In this document: in pieces, positions 24,868 to 32,905 of the stretch
How the letters are laid out: each line of letters starts with the position of its first letter
How positions within the stretch are numbered: position 1 is the first letter of the stretch
NCBI GenBank assembly: GCA_963699345.1
Contig: CAVOTL010000005.1
Coordinates: 992,001 to 1,056,000 of the forward strand
Length of the DNA: 64,000 bases
Direction: 5' to 3'
DNA from: Bog-756 sp963699345
GTDB lineage: Bacteria; Actinomycetota; Acidimicrobiia; Acidimicrobiales; RAAP-2
Notes under the pieces: model-generated
The model's input: only the letters and a program-made list of their open reading frames with translations
Databases searched by the model: none
Told to the model about the DNA's origin: nothing
Program-made: the position numbers and the translations under genes

Positions 24868-26105
24868 GCCACCACTCCCTTCTCCCGCCATGCGGCGATC
24901 TGTTCGGCCGGCACGCCGGCGGCGGTCAGCAGCTCGTCGGCGTCGGACCGGGACGGGTCCCCGGCCTCCACCGGTTCACCCACGCCCGGCATCCCGGCCA
25001 GCACCGGGCCCACCTGGCGGAACACGTCCGGCACCCCCTCGGCCCGGGCCGACTGGGGCACCGTGGCGTCGACGAAGGCCCTCCGGGCCGCGAACTGGTC
25101 GTCCGCGGCCAGCCCGGCGGCGTCGAGGACCGGGCTGACGCAGCAGTCGGCCGGGGCGAGTTCGGCGACCCAGGCGTCCCGGTCGCGGGTGGCGAACGCC
25201 GACGCGAAGTCGGCCCGGACCGCGTCCTGGACGGCGTCGTCGCGCTGGCTCCCGAGCCACTGCTCGCAGCCGAGCCGGCGGCACAGGTTGGCGTAGAACT
25301 TGGGCTCGATGGCGCCGACCGCCAACCACCGCCCGTCGGCGGCCCGGTAGGTGTCGTAGCAGGCGTACCGTCCGCTGATCACGTCGTGACCGAAGCCCAC
25401 CGCCGCCCCCGTCGCCAGGTACTCGTCGACCGGGAGCGACGTGAGCCACAGGACCCCGTCGGCGATCGAGACGTCGAGGTGCACCCCGGATCCGTCCGAC
25501 CCCCGCCCGATGAGGGCGGCCATCACGGCGAGCGCCGCGTGCATCCCACCCCCGGCGGCGTCGGCCACCGTCGCCCCCGACACCGGGGGTCCGCCGTCGG
25601 CCGCCGGCTCGGTGGCCCCCAGGTAGCCACCCACCGCCAGGTAGTTGATGTCGTGGCCGGCCCACGCCGCCCGGGGTCCGTCCTGGCCGTACCCGGTGGT
25701 CGAGCACAGGATCACCCCCGGGTTCACGGCCCGCAGCGCGTCGAACCCGATGCCGAGCCGGTCGACGACCCCGGGTCGGAAGCTCTCCACCACGACGTCG
25801 GCGCCGCGCACCAGTTCGAGGAAGGCGTCACGGCCCTCGGCCGCCTTGAGGTCGAACGCCACGTGGCGGAGGTGGCGGGCCCCGCTGTAGAGGTAGAAGG
25901 GTGTCCGGGCCGGTTCGGTCCCGCTACCGGCCACCGCCCCCACCTTGACGACCGTCGCCCCGTAGTCGGACAGGATCCGCGTGCACCGCGCCGCCGGACC
26001 GAAGGTCGCCAGGTCGAGCACCACCACGCCGGCCAGGGGCCCGGCGGGCGCGCCGGAGCCGCTGTCCGGGGGCGCGGCGGACGAGGTCGGAGGCGGTGGG
26101 GGCAC
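24864..26105 (-). CDS. CaiB/BaiF family protein, alpha-methylacyl-CoA racemase-like
   Basis: A 413-residue class III CoA-transferase fold. The signature GYGQDGPRAAWAGHDINYLAVGG carries the catalytic Asp in GHDINY, and the pattern is closer to alpha-methylacyl-CoA racemase than to formyl-CoA transferase. Such a racemase converts (2R)- to (2S)-methylacyl-CoA so that an acyl-CoA dehydrogenase can act on a branched side chain. The N-terminus is a 25-residue proline-rich tail from a GTG start at 26105. It sits inside the degradation operon, 14 bp after the FadE gene. CoA-transfer activity is the alternative. Confidence 0.82.
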   Translation of the reverse strand: MPPPPPTSSAAPPDSGSGAPAGPLAGVVVLDLATFGPAARCTRILSDYGATVVKVGAVAGSGTEPARTPFYLYSGARHLRHVAFDLKAAEGRDAFLELVRGADVVVESFRPGVVDRLGIGFDALRAVNPGVILCSTTGYGQDGPRAAWAGHDINYLAVGGYLGATEPAADGGPPVSGATVADAAGGGMHAALAVMAALIGRGSDGSGVHLDVSIADGVLWLTSLPVDEYLATGAAVGFGHDVISGRYACYDTYRAADGRWLAVGAIEPKFYANLCRRLGCEQWLGSQRDDAVQDAVRADFASAFATRDRDAWVAELAPADCCVSPVLDAAGLAADDQFAARRAFVDATVPQSARAEGVPDVFRQVGPVLAGMPGVGEPVEAGDPSRSDADELLTAAGVPAEQIAAWREKGVVA

Positions 26106-26119
26106 GGGCGTCGGTGGAC

Positions 26120-27301
26120 TCAGAAGTTCTTGGGCAGCCCGAGCTTGCGCCGGGCCAGGATGTTCTTCTGCACCTCGGACGAGCCACCCCCGATGGTGTC
26201 GATGACCGTGTACCGGTAGGTCGACTCGGGACGGCCGGCCATCGGGGCCTCCTCGGTGTGGACCCGCAGCTGGCCGCCCGGGCCGGCGAGGTCCATGGAG
26301 GCGTTGGCCAGCCGACGCGAGTACTCGGTCGTGAACAGCTTGTACTCGGAGGCCTCCGTCGTGGGAGGGGCCCCGCCGGCCGTCGACGCGGCGACGAACT
26401 TGAGGCCGAGGACCCGGGCCACCTCCGCCTCCGTGTGGAGGTTGGCGACCGTGGACCGCACCACCGGGTCGTCCTTCATGGCCGCGCCGTCCCGCGTGGC
26501 GCCCTTCACGTACTCGGTGAGGAGGTCGAGGCGCTGGGCGATGGGCGAGTACGTGAACAGCGTGAACCGCTCGAGGTCGAGCGCCTCGGAGATGTACTGG
26601 AAGCCCCGGTTGAGCTCGCCCACCACGTAGTCGTCGGGCACGAAGACCTCGTCGAGGTAGACCTCGTTGGTCCGCTCGTCACCCATCGTCCAGATCGCCT
26701 TCACCGTGATGTTCGGGTGGTTCATCGGGACCAGGAAGAGGGAGATGCCGTTGTGCTTGGGGGCGTCGGGATCGGTGCGGGCGCCCACCCAGTACCAGTC
26801 GGCGAAGTGGGCCGACGTGGTCCAGGTCTTCTGCCCGTTGAGCATCCACCCGCCCTCGACCTTGGTGGCCTTGAGCTGCATCGAGGCGGCGTCGGATCCC
26901 GCATTGGGCTCCGAGTAGCCGACCGCGAACTCCACCTCGTTCTTCAGGATCTTGGGGAGGAACTCGGCCTTCAGCGTCTCGCTGCCGTGGCTGATGATGG
27001 TCTTGCCGATGATCCCGACACCCTTGCCGATCTGGGGGCCGCCCCGGGCGGCCAGCGCCTCGTTGAGCAGGTACTCGTAGACACCGTCGCCGGCCTTGCC
27101 CCCGTACTCCTCGGGCCAGGTGATGCCGAGCCAGCCCTTCTCCCCCAGCTTGGCCATGAACTGGCGGCGCTTCGGCGTGTCCACGATCTGCGCCATGTTC
27201 TCCCGGGTGACGTCGAACACCTCGGGGTCGTAGTTGTCGTCGAGGAACTGCTCCACGTCCTTGACGAACTCGAGCTGCTCGGGGGTGAATTCGAAGTCCA
27301 T
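26120..27301 (-). CDS. Acyl-CoA dehydrogenase (FadE), first gene of the minus-strand arm
   Basis: A 393-residue ACAD with complete layout: N-terminal helices, FAD/substrate segment VGYSEPNAGSDAASMQL, beta-domain NGQKTWTTSAHFADW, and C-terminal DTIGGGSSEVQKNILARRKLGLP. The GGGSSEVQ loop has no Glu at the medium-chain catalytic position, so the base may come from another helix or the partner chain. Length and motifs suit the FadE29-type subunit. ATG 27301 has GGAG upstream. Twin palindromes 48-85 bp upstream of the start probably control it. Confidence 0.88.
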   Translation of the reverse strand: MDFEFTPEQLEFVKDVEQFLDDNYDPEVFDVTRENMAQIVDTPKRRQFMAKLGEKGWLGITWPEEYGGKAGDGVYEYLLNEALAARGGPQIGKGVGIIGKTIISHGSETLKAEFLPKILKNEVEFAVGYSEPNAGSDAASMQLKATKVEGGWMLNGQKTWTTSAHFADWYWVGARTDPDAPKHNGISLFLVPMNHPNITVKAIWTMGDERTNEVYLDEVFVPDDYVVGELNRGFQYISEALDLERFTLFTYSPIAQRLDLLTEYVKGATRDGAAMKDDPVVRSTVANLHTEAEVARVLGLKFVAASTAGGAPPTTEASEYKLFTTEYSRRLANASMDLAGPGGQLRVHTEEAPMAGRPESTYRYTVIDTIGGGSSEVQKNILARRKLGLPKNF

Positions 27302-27348
27302 GGCCCGGTCTCCATCCTGTGTGGTGCGCTGCACGCCGTCGTGTGATC

Positions 27349-27386
27349 TGATTGACCGTCAGATGTTACCTGACTGACCGTCAGAT
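27349..27386. promoter_or_regulatory. Twin operator between divergent degradation genes
   Basis: Two copies of a 16-bp element, TGATTGACCGTCAGAT (27349-27364) and TGACTGACCGTCAGAT (27371-27386), are spaced 22 bp start to start, about two helical turns. The core CTGACCGTCAG in the second copy is a perfect odd palindrome, and the first differs by one base. They lie between the divergent FadE and HMGCS-like genes with TATGAT-like and TAGGAT-like hexamers nearby (27395-27404). This looks like a cooperative repressor site, probably TetR-type, controlling both arms. The regulator is not identified. Confidence 0.65.
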
Positions 27387-27518
27387 ACTCTGCCATCATA
27401 GGATGAGGGGGCGGACGGGGCCAGTGAGCCGCTCCGGGCGGCTCACGCCGGTACGCCGCGACCACGACGAAGGGACCACTTGGGCCATGGAGCAGCACGA
27501 CCCCGCCGGCAGCCCGGC

Positions 27519-28952
27519 ATGACACGAGGCATCGTCAGCATCGCCGGGTACGTCCCGTTCCGGCGCCTCCGCCGCTCCGAGGTGACGACCTTCTTCGGGT
27601 CGGGCGGGGGCAAGGGCACCCGCAGCGTGGCGTCCCACGACGAGGACACCACCACGATGGGGGTCGAGGCCGCCCGTCGTGCCCTGCGCGCCGCGCCCGG
27701 TGCGGCACCCGACGCCCTCTGGTTCGCCACGGCCACCCCCGCCTACCTGGACAAGACGAACGCCACGACGATCCACGCCGCCCTGCGCCAGCCCGCCGAG
27801 GTGCCCGCCTTCGACTTCGGGGGCGCGCTGCGTTCGGGTCCCGGCGCCCTGCGGACGGCCCTCGACGCGGCCGGCACCGGCACCACGCTGGTCGTGGTGG
27901 CCGACCTGCGCGACGGCCTGCCCACCTCGGGGGACGAAGCCGCCGGAGGGGACGGGGCCGCCGCCCTGCTCGTCGGCGACGACGGCCCCGGCACCCCGGT
28001 GATCGCCGAATTCCTGGGTGGGGCCTCGGCCAGTGACGAGTTCCTCGACCGCTGGCGCACCCCGGGGGACCGTCGGTCCCGGACCTGGGAGGAGCGCTTC
28101 GGCGAGACCCGCTACGTCCCGCTCGGGACCGACGCCTGGCGCTCGGGACTGAAGGCGGCGGGCGTGACCGCCGAGGAGGTCGACCGGGTGGTCGTGACCG
28201 GCATGCACGGCCGGGCGGCCAAGGCGGTCGGACGGGTCCTCGGCGTGCGCGACGGGGCGCTGGCCGACGACCTGTCGACCACCGTGGGCCAGACCGGAGC
28301 GGCCCATGCCGGGCTCGTCCTGGCGTCGCTGCTCGAAGCGGCCGGCCCGGACGAGGTGGTGGCGGTGGTGTCCCTGGCCGACGGCGCCGACGTCCTGGTG
28401 TTCCGCACCACGGCGGCCATCGCCGGCTGGTCGTCCGCGGACCCCGTCGCCGAACAGGTGGCGACCGGTGGCGACCTGCCGTACGCGAAGTTCCTCGCCT
28501 GGCGGGGCATGGTCACCCCGGAGCCGCCCCGCCGACCCGAGCCCTCCCGGGTCTCGTCGTCGGCCGCCTGGCGCAACGAGGACTGGAAGTTCGGCTTCGT
28601 CGGCTCCCGGGACCGCACCTCGGGGGCCGTCCACCTGCCGCCGTCCCGGGTGTCGATGCAGGGCGGCGCCGTCGACGACATGGTGCCCGTCGACCGGGCC
28701 GACGCCGAGGCCACAATCGCCACGTACACCATCGACCGGTTGGCGTACTCGCCCAGCCCCCCCATCGTCTTCGCCGTCCTCGACTTCGACGGCGGCGGCC
28801 GGTTCCCGGTGGAGCTCACCGACGTCGACCCCGACACCGTCGACATCGGCGACCGGGTGCGCATGACGTTCCGCAAGCTCTACACCGCCGACGGCATCCA
28901 CGACTACTTCTGGAAGGCCACCCCCGTCCGCCACGGCGCCACGGACGGCTGA
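27519..28952 (+). CDS. HMG-CoA-synthase-like protein fused to a DUF35 OB fold
   Basis: A 477-residue fusion. Residues 1-340 follow the HMG-CoA synthase/thiolase fold (EDTTTMGVEAARRAL, then VPAFDFGGALRSGPGAL, VVVTGMHGRAAKAVG, TVGQTGAAHAGLVLASLLE). Residues about 365-475 form a DUF35 domain (OB fold, AYSPSPPIVFAVLDFDGGGR). The position that holds the nucleophilic Cys in archaeal HMGCS (FACKAGTAAL) is Leu104 here, so condensation seems unlikely. In archaea, thiolase, DUF35 and HMGCS form one complex; a thiolase gene follows here. I infer a scaffold that feeds acyl-CoA to the thiolase. Confidence 0.75.
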   Translation: MTRGIVSIAGYVPFRRLRRSEVTTFFGSGGGKGTRSVASHDEDTTTMGVEAARRALRAAPGAAPDALWFATATPAYLDKTNATTIHAALRQPAEVPAFDFGGALRSGPGALRTALDAAGTGTTLVVVADLRDGLPTSGDEAAGGDGAAALLVGDDGPGTPVIAEFLGGASASDEFLDRWRTPGDRRSRTWEERFGETRYVPLGTDAWRSGLKAAGVTAEEVDRVVVTGMHGRAAKAVGRVLGVRDGALADDLSTTVGQTGAAHAGLVLASLLEAAGPDEVVAVVSLADGADVLVFRTTAAIAGWSSADPVAEQVATGGDLPYAKFLAWRGMVTPEPPRRPEPSRVSSSAAWRNEDWKFGFVGSRDRTSGAVHLPPSRVSMQGGAVDDMVPVDRADAEATIATYTIDRLAYSPSPPIVFAVLDFDGGGRFPVELTDVDPDTVDIGDRVRMTFRKLYTADGIHDYFWKATPVRHGATDG

Positions 28953-28967
28953 CCACCACACCGCGCC

Positions 28968-28986
28968 GGGCCGGGACTCCCGGCCC
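28968..28986 (+). other. GC hairpin between the HMGCS-like and thiolase genes
   Basis: GGGCCGGG and CCCGGCCC flank a three-base loop (ACT) in the 55-bp gap before the thiolase. It could stabilise the upstream message or act as a partial terminator that sets the ratio of the two products. Confidence 0.4.
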
Positions 28987-29007
28987 CTCACACCTCCAAG
29001 GAGAGCA

Positions 29008-30197
29008 ATGGCTTCGCACGGGATCAAGGACCGGGTGGCGATCGTCGGGATGGGGTGCACCCGCTTCGCCGAGCACTGGGACAAGAGCCTCGACGACCTC
29101 ATCGTCGACGCCGCCGAGGAGACCTTCGCCTCGGCCGGGCTGACCAAGGACGATGTCGACGCCTACTGGTTCGGCACCGCCCAGTCGGGCATGAGCGGCA
29201 TCACGCTCGCCCGGCCGCTCCAACTCGAGAACAAGCCGGTCACCCGCGTCGAGAACTACTGCACCACCGGTTCCGAGGCCCTGCGGGCCGCGGCCTACGC
29301 GGTGGCCTCGGGGGCCTACGACGTGGCCATGGCGGTGGGGGCCGAGAAGGTCAAGGACTCCGGGTATCAGGGCCTCAACGCCTTCCCCATCCCCAACGAC
29401 GGTACGGCCCGGACCCTGACGGCGGCGGCCATGTTCTCCATGGTGGCCCCGGCCTACGGCAAGAAGTACGGCGTGGGCGAGGACGAGCTCACCGAGGTGC
29501 TCGCCCGCATCTCGTGGAAGAACCACCAGAACGGCGCCCGGAACCCGCGCGCCCAGTTCCGCAAGGAGGTCTCCACGGAGACCATCTGTGCGTCCCCCGC
29601 GTGGCCGGCCGGCTCGGCGTGTTCGACTGCGCCGGCGTGGCCGACGGGGCGGCCGCGGCCATCGTGGTGCGGGCCGAGGACGCGCACCGCTACACCGACA
29701 AGCCGATCTACATCAAGGCCCTGTCGTTCGCGGCGGGCAGTGGTTCGGGCCTCATCGATCCCGACTACGACTACACGTGGTTCCCCGAGTGCGCCGCCGC
29801 CGCCCAGGACGCCTACGCCCAGGCCGGCATCACCGACCCCCGCGCCGAGCTGGCCATGGCCGAGGTCCACGACTGCTTCACCCCGACCGAGCTGGTCCTG
29901 ATGGAGGACCTCGGCTTCGCCCCCCGGGGCACGGCGTGGAAGGAGGTGCTGGCCGGCACCTTCGACCGCGACGGGGCCCTGCCCGTCAACCCGGACGGCG
30001 GACTGAAGAGCTTCGGCCACCCGGTCGGGGCGTCGGGACTGCGGATGTTCTTCGAGGCATGGCTGCAGCTGCGGGGCGAGGCCACCCCGGAACGCCAGAT
30101 CCAGACCGACCGGAAGCTGGCCCTCACCCACAATCTGGGCGGTTACCCCGGAGAGATGGTGTCGTTCGTCTCGGTGGTCGGCACCGAGCCCGGCTGA
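29008..30197 (+). pseudogene. SCP-x/archaeal-type thiolase, interrupted by a frameshift
   Basis: The intended product is a 396-residue thiolase. Frame one encodes the N-terminal half with the nucleophile in ENYCTTGSEALRAAA (Cys85); frame three encodes the C-terminal half with FDCAGVADGAAAAIV, GHPVGASG (catalytic His) and HNLGG. The frames switch at a run of five C at 29594-29598; one extra C restores ICASP-RVAGRLGVFDC exactly. HNLGG instead of a second Cys places it with the SCP-x/archaeal thiolases that work with DUF35 partners. AAGGAG precedes ATG 29008. It should cleave the 3-ketoacyl-CoA made by this locus. Either a sequencing error or a broken gene. Confidence 0.85.
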
Positions 30198-30445
30198 TCC
30201 GGGCGCGGACCGGCACCGGGGTCCATCGCCCGCCGGACGGCGGCGTGCCGGAGGTAGTTGCCGAGCACGAGGACCATCAGGCCGGTCATGACGACGGCGA
30301 GCCCGACGCCCCCGAGCTCCTGTCGCGCCCCCGGGCGCACGACCAGGGCACCGACCAGCGCGACGAGACCGACCCCGACCACCACCAGGGCGGCCACCTG
30401 CACGCCCCGCCCGCCGGTCGATCGGCGCCCCGGACCTCCGGTCAC
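30143..30445 (-). CDS. Small two-TM membrane protein
   Basis: A 100-residue protein with two hydrophobic helices (VQVAALVVVGVGLVALVGALVV and GLAVVMTGLMVLVLGNYL) and a polar C-terminal tail. GTG 30445 lies 22 bp after the stop of the CADD-like gene on the same strand, so they may be co-transcribed. The last 18 codons overlap the thiolase gene end to end. No family recognised. Confidence is limited by length and by the antisense overlap. Confidence 0.55.
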   Translation of the reverse strand: MTGGPGRRSTGGRGVQVAALVVVGVGLVALVGALVVRPGARQELGGVGLAVVMTGLMVLVLGNYLRHAAVRRAMDPGAGPRPDQPGSVPTTETNDTISPG

Positions 30446-30467
30446 CGGCCGATCGTTCCGCCGCGCC

Positions 30468-31172
30468 TCAGGCGACGGCGGTGACGCCCTCCGCCTCCCG
30501 CTCGTCGAGCAGGGCCCACCAGGCGTCGGCGGCCCGGCGGACGGCACCGGCCACCTCGTCGGGCTCGGCCCCCATCTCGGCCAGGGCCTCGACCGCCCAG
30601 TCGCCGTGGTCGGCGTCCATCGTGGCGTGCACGTCCCAGAAGGCGGTGGCGGTGGCGTCCAGCCCGTACCAGCGGCGCAGTCCGTCCCCCTTGGTGGCGG
30701 CGATGTCCGACGCCTGGGTCTCGTAGGCGGCCAGTCCGGCGATGGCCGCCGCCGGTGACTCGTCGGCGAGCTGACGGTAGGTGTCGGCCAGGGCCAGGGC
30801 CGCCTCCGACGGTCGCGGAGCCCGCGCGGTGTCGGGCAGCGCATCGGCGAACTCGTCGAACAGGTCGAGGTGCGGCCGGGGGCTGGCGAGCTCGTCGGCC
30901 AGGTTGCGGGCGACGAGCCCGGCGGCCACGTCCTGTCCGTCGGCGACGAGCCGGTCGACGACGGCCGAGAGCACGGCGGGCAGCACGGCTTCGAAGGCCC
31001 GGTAGTGGACGGCGTACTCCGCCAACTCCTGGCCGCGGAGCTCACCCGCCTCCCACCGGCGGTAGAAGGGGTGGGTCAGGAGCATGCGGCCCTTGAGGCC
31101 GGAGGTGACGGCGGCGGCCAGGCCGGCCCGGGGGTCGGCGGGTCCGGTGGGTTCGGCGGTGTCGTAGGTCAT
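30468..31172 (-). CDS. CADD-like heme-oxygenase-fold diiron protein (putative pABA synthase)
   Basis: A 234-residue helical protein of the TenA/PqqC/CADD fold. Six candidate iron ligands, Glu94, His101, Glu151, His182, Asp186 and His189, have the same spacing as the ligands of Chlamydia CADD (E-x6-H, E, H-x3-D-x2-H). Lys161, ten residues after Glu151 (YETQ...ATKGDGL), and Tyr37 (HPFYRRW) correspond to the Lys and Tyr that CADD uses to make p-aminobenzoate. Other members of the fold are oxidative decarboxylases. ATG 31172 follows a TAGGGT box by five bases. It would act in the cytosol, possibly in folate supply. Confidence 0.72.
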   Translation of the reverse strand: MTYDTAEPTGPADPRAGLAAAVTSGLKGRMLLTHPFYRRWEAGELRGQELAEYAVHYRAFEAVLPAVLSAVVDRLVADGQDVAAGLVARNLADELASPRPHLDLFDEFADALPDTARAPRPSEAALALADTYRQLADESPAAAIAGLAAYETQASDIAATKGDGLRRWYGLDATATAFWDVHATMDADHGDWAVEALAEMGAEPDEVAGAVRRAADAWWALLDEREAEGVTAVA

Positions 31173-31224
31173 GGCCAACCCTACCGCCGGCTCCGGCGGG
31201 GCGCCCGGGACGGGGGACGGCCGA

Positions 31225-32022
31225 TCAGCGGGCGACGGCGTGCTGGCTCGACGGGTGGGCGTAGCGACCGCTGACGTAGCTCGGGGGACCGGCGGCACGC
31301 CCTGGACGGGCGGCCTCCGGGTCGAGGTAGCGGAGCTTCAGTTCGCGCTCCTGGGCCAGGCGGCGCAGGTGCACCAGGACCACGACGTAGGCGGCCAGGG
31401 CCACGCCGTCCAGGCCGGCCACCGCCCAGGCGCCGGTGGCGCCGGTCACCAGGCCGACCAGCAGCATGACGATGAAGACACCGAAGAGGACGGCCAGCGT
31501 GTCGCGACGGCGGCGGCGCGCCTGCGCCCGGGTGACGGACTCGATCGCGCGGGGTGCCGGGTGGCGCTCGGTGGGCGGGGTGTCGCCACCGGTGGGGGGA
31601 CCTCCGTACGGAGCCCGGAAGGGGACGGTTCCGCCGTGGCGGTCGGCGGGCGGGTGGCGGTCGTCGTCCCGGACCACCGGTGAGGGAGTGGTGGGTGCCG
31701 GGGGCGGTGGGGTCACCTCGGGCTCACCCAGGAAGGCCAGGGCCGGACGGGGCAGCTCCTTCGCCCCCACCACCGTGAGCACCGGGGGACGGCCGTCGTC
31801 GGGGTAGTGGATCCCGGTCGGTGAGCTCGTGCCGTCGACCGCCCGCAGCCGGTAGGCGGGGGCGACGATGGGCTCGGGGGCCCGCTGCTCGAGGATGCGC
31901 AGCTGGTGGTGGAAGTGGGTGATCGACTGGTCCCCGCCGCTGTGGGCGCGGCGCTTGAGGAGGCTCGGTCCCAGGATGACGGCCCAGGCCGCCACGATGA
32001 TGATCACCAGCACCACAGGCAT
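31225..32022 (-). CDS. SepX/GlpR-like membrane protein
   Basis: A 265-residue protein with an N-terminal TM (VVLVIIIVAAWAVILGPSLL) followed by basic KRR, a long polar, proline-rich middle (about 30-165), and a C-terminal pair of TM helices after a run of arginines (ARRRRRDTLAVLFGVFIVML, then GLDGVALAAYVVVLVHL). This layout resembles the actinobacterial SepX/GlpR divisome-associated proteins. The segment SITHFHHQLRILEQ matches their conserved cytoplasmic stretch in style. GAGGAG precedes ATG 32022. It is divergent from the lysoplasmalogenase gene. A cell-division role is inferred from layout only. Confidence 0.55.
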   Translation of the reverse strand: MPVVLVIIIVAAWAVILGPSLLKRRAHSGGDQSITHFHHQLRILEQRAPEPIVAPAYRLRAVDGTSSPTGIHYPDDGRPPVLTVVGAKELPRPALAFLGEPEVTPPPPAPTTPSPVVRDDDRHPPADRHGGTVPFRAPYGGPPTGGDTPPTERHPAPRAIESVTRAQARRRRRDTLAVLFGVFIVMLLVGLVTGATGAWAVAGLDGVALAAYVVVLVHLRRLAQERELKLRYLDPEAARPGRAAGPPSYVSGRYAHPSSQHAVAR

Positions 32023-32127
32023 CAGCTCCTCGACCGACCTGTTACCAGGAGAAACGCTACCGACGACGAATTCCGTAGTGGTGGATGGTCACCGTGGGTG
32101 GCGGACACCACCGGTAGCGTCGTCCCG

Positions 32128-32799
32128 GTGACCGTCTTCTGGGTGCTCATGGCGGTGGCCGGAGCGGCGGCCCTGGTCGACTGGACCGCGGTCGCCCGGT
32201 CCGACACCGGCCTCGAGTACGTGGCCAAACCGGCGGTCCTGGTCGCCCTGACCGCGGCGTGCGCCCTCCTGCCCGACGGGCGCATCGACCTCGTCGACCG
32301 GAAGTGGTGGTTCGTGGGGGCCCTGGCGTTCTGCCTCGCCGGTGACGTGCTGTTGATGCTCCCGGGCGACCTGTTCGTCCCGGGCCTCGCCGCCTTCCTG
32401 GTGGCCCACGGGCTCTACATCGTCGGTTTCCTGCAGCCACCGTCGCCGCCGGGCGTGCCGCCCTTCGCGTTCTCGGCCACCGGTCTGGCCGTGGTGGCCG
32501 GGGTGGCGGTCGCCTACGCGGTGGTGCCGGCGACGCTCCTCTTCCGGGCCCTGCGCCGCGACGGCCACCGGTCGCTGCTGGCGCCGGTGGCGGTCTACCT
32601 GGTGGCCATCCTGACCATGGCCGTCATCGCCGCCAACGTCGGGGTGCCGGCCGCGCTGGTGGGAGCCGTGCTGTTCGTGGTGTCCGACACCCTGCTCGCC
32701 CTCCACCGCTTCGTCCGCCCGACCCGGCACGGCGACGTCGCCGTGCACATCACGTACCACCTCGCCCAGGGGCTCCTCGTCCTGTCGCTACTCCACTGA
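32128..32799 (+). CDS. YhhN/TMEM86 family lysoplasmalogenase-like membrane protein
   Basis: A 223-residue protein with about eight TM helices. The family markers are present: YVAKPAVLVAL, the paired-Asp region LAGDVLLMLPGDLF, AAFLVAHGLYIVGFLQ, VVSDTLLALHRF and ITYHLAQGLLVLS. Characterised members hydrolyse the vinyl-ether bond of lysoplasmalogens; the bacterial substrate here is unproven. GTG 32128 follows a TAGCGT box by seven bases (leaderless pattern). Confidence 0.87.
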   Translation: MTVFWVLMAVAGAAALVDWTAVARSDTGLEYVAKPAVLVALTAACALLPDGRIDLVDRKWWFVGALAFCLAGDVLLMLPGDLFVPGLAAFLVAHGLYIVGFLQPPSPPGVPPFAFSATGLAVVAGVAVAYAVVPATLLFRALRRDGHRSLLAPVAVYLVAILTMAVIAANVGVPAALVGAVLFVVSDTLLALHRFVRPTRHGDVAVHITYHLAQGLLVLSLLH

Positions 32800-32821
32800 T
32801 GCGGCGTCGGGCGCCGGGCGC

Positions 32822-32883
32822 CGGGTGGTGGGCGGTGGGCATCGGAGCGTCGGGCGTCGTGCATCGGGTGGTGGGCGGTGGGC
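32822..32883. repeat. Two 19-bp direct repeats in an intergenic G-rich tract
   Basis: CGGGTGGTGGGCGGTGGGC occurs at 32822-32840 and 32865-32883, within a low-complexity region between convergent genes. No further copies seen. Function not evident. Confidence 0.85.
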
Positions 32884-32905
32884 CCGGCGGGACCACCCGG
32901 GGGCG

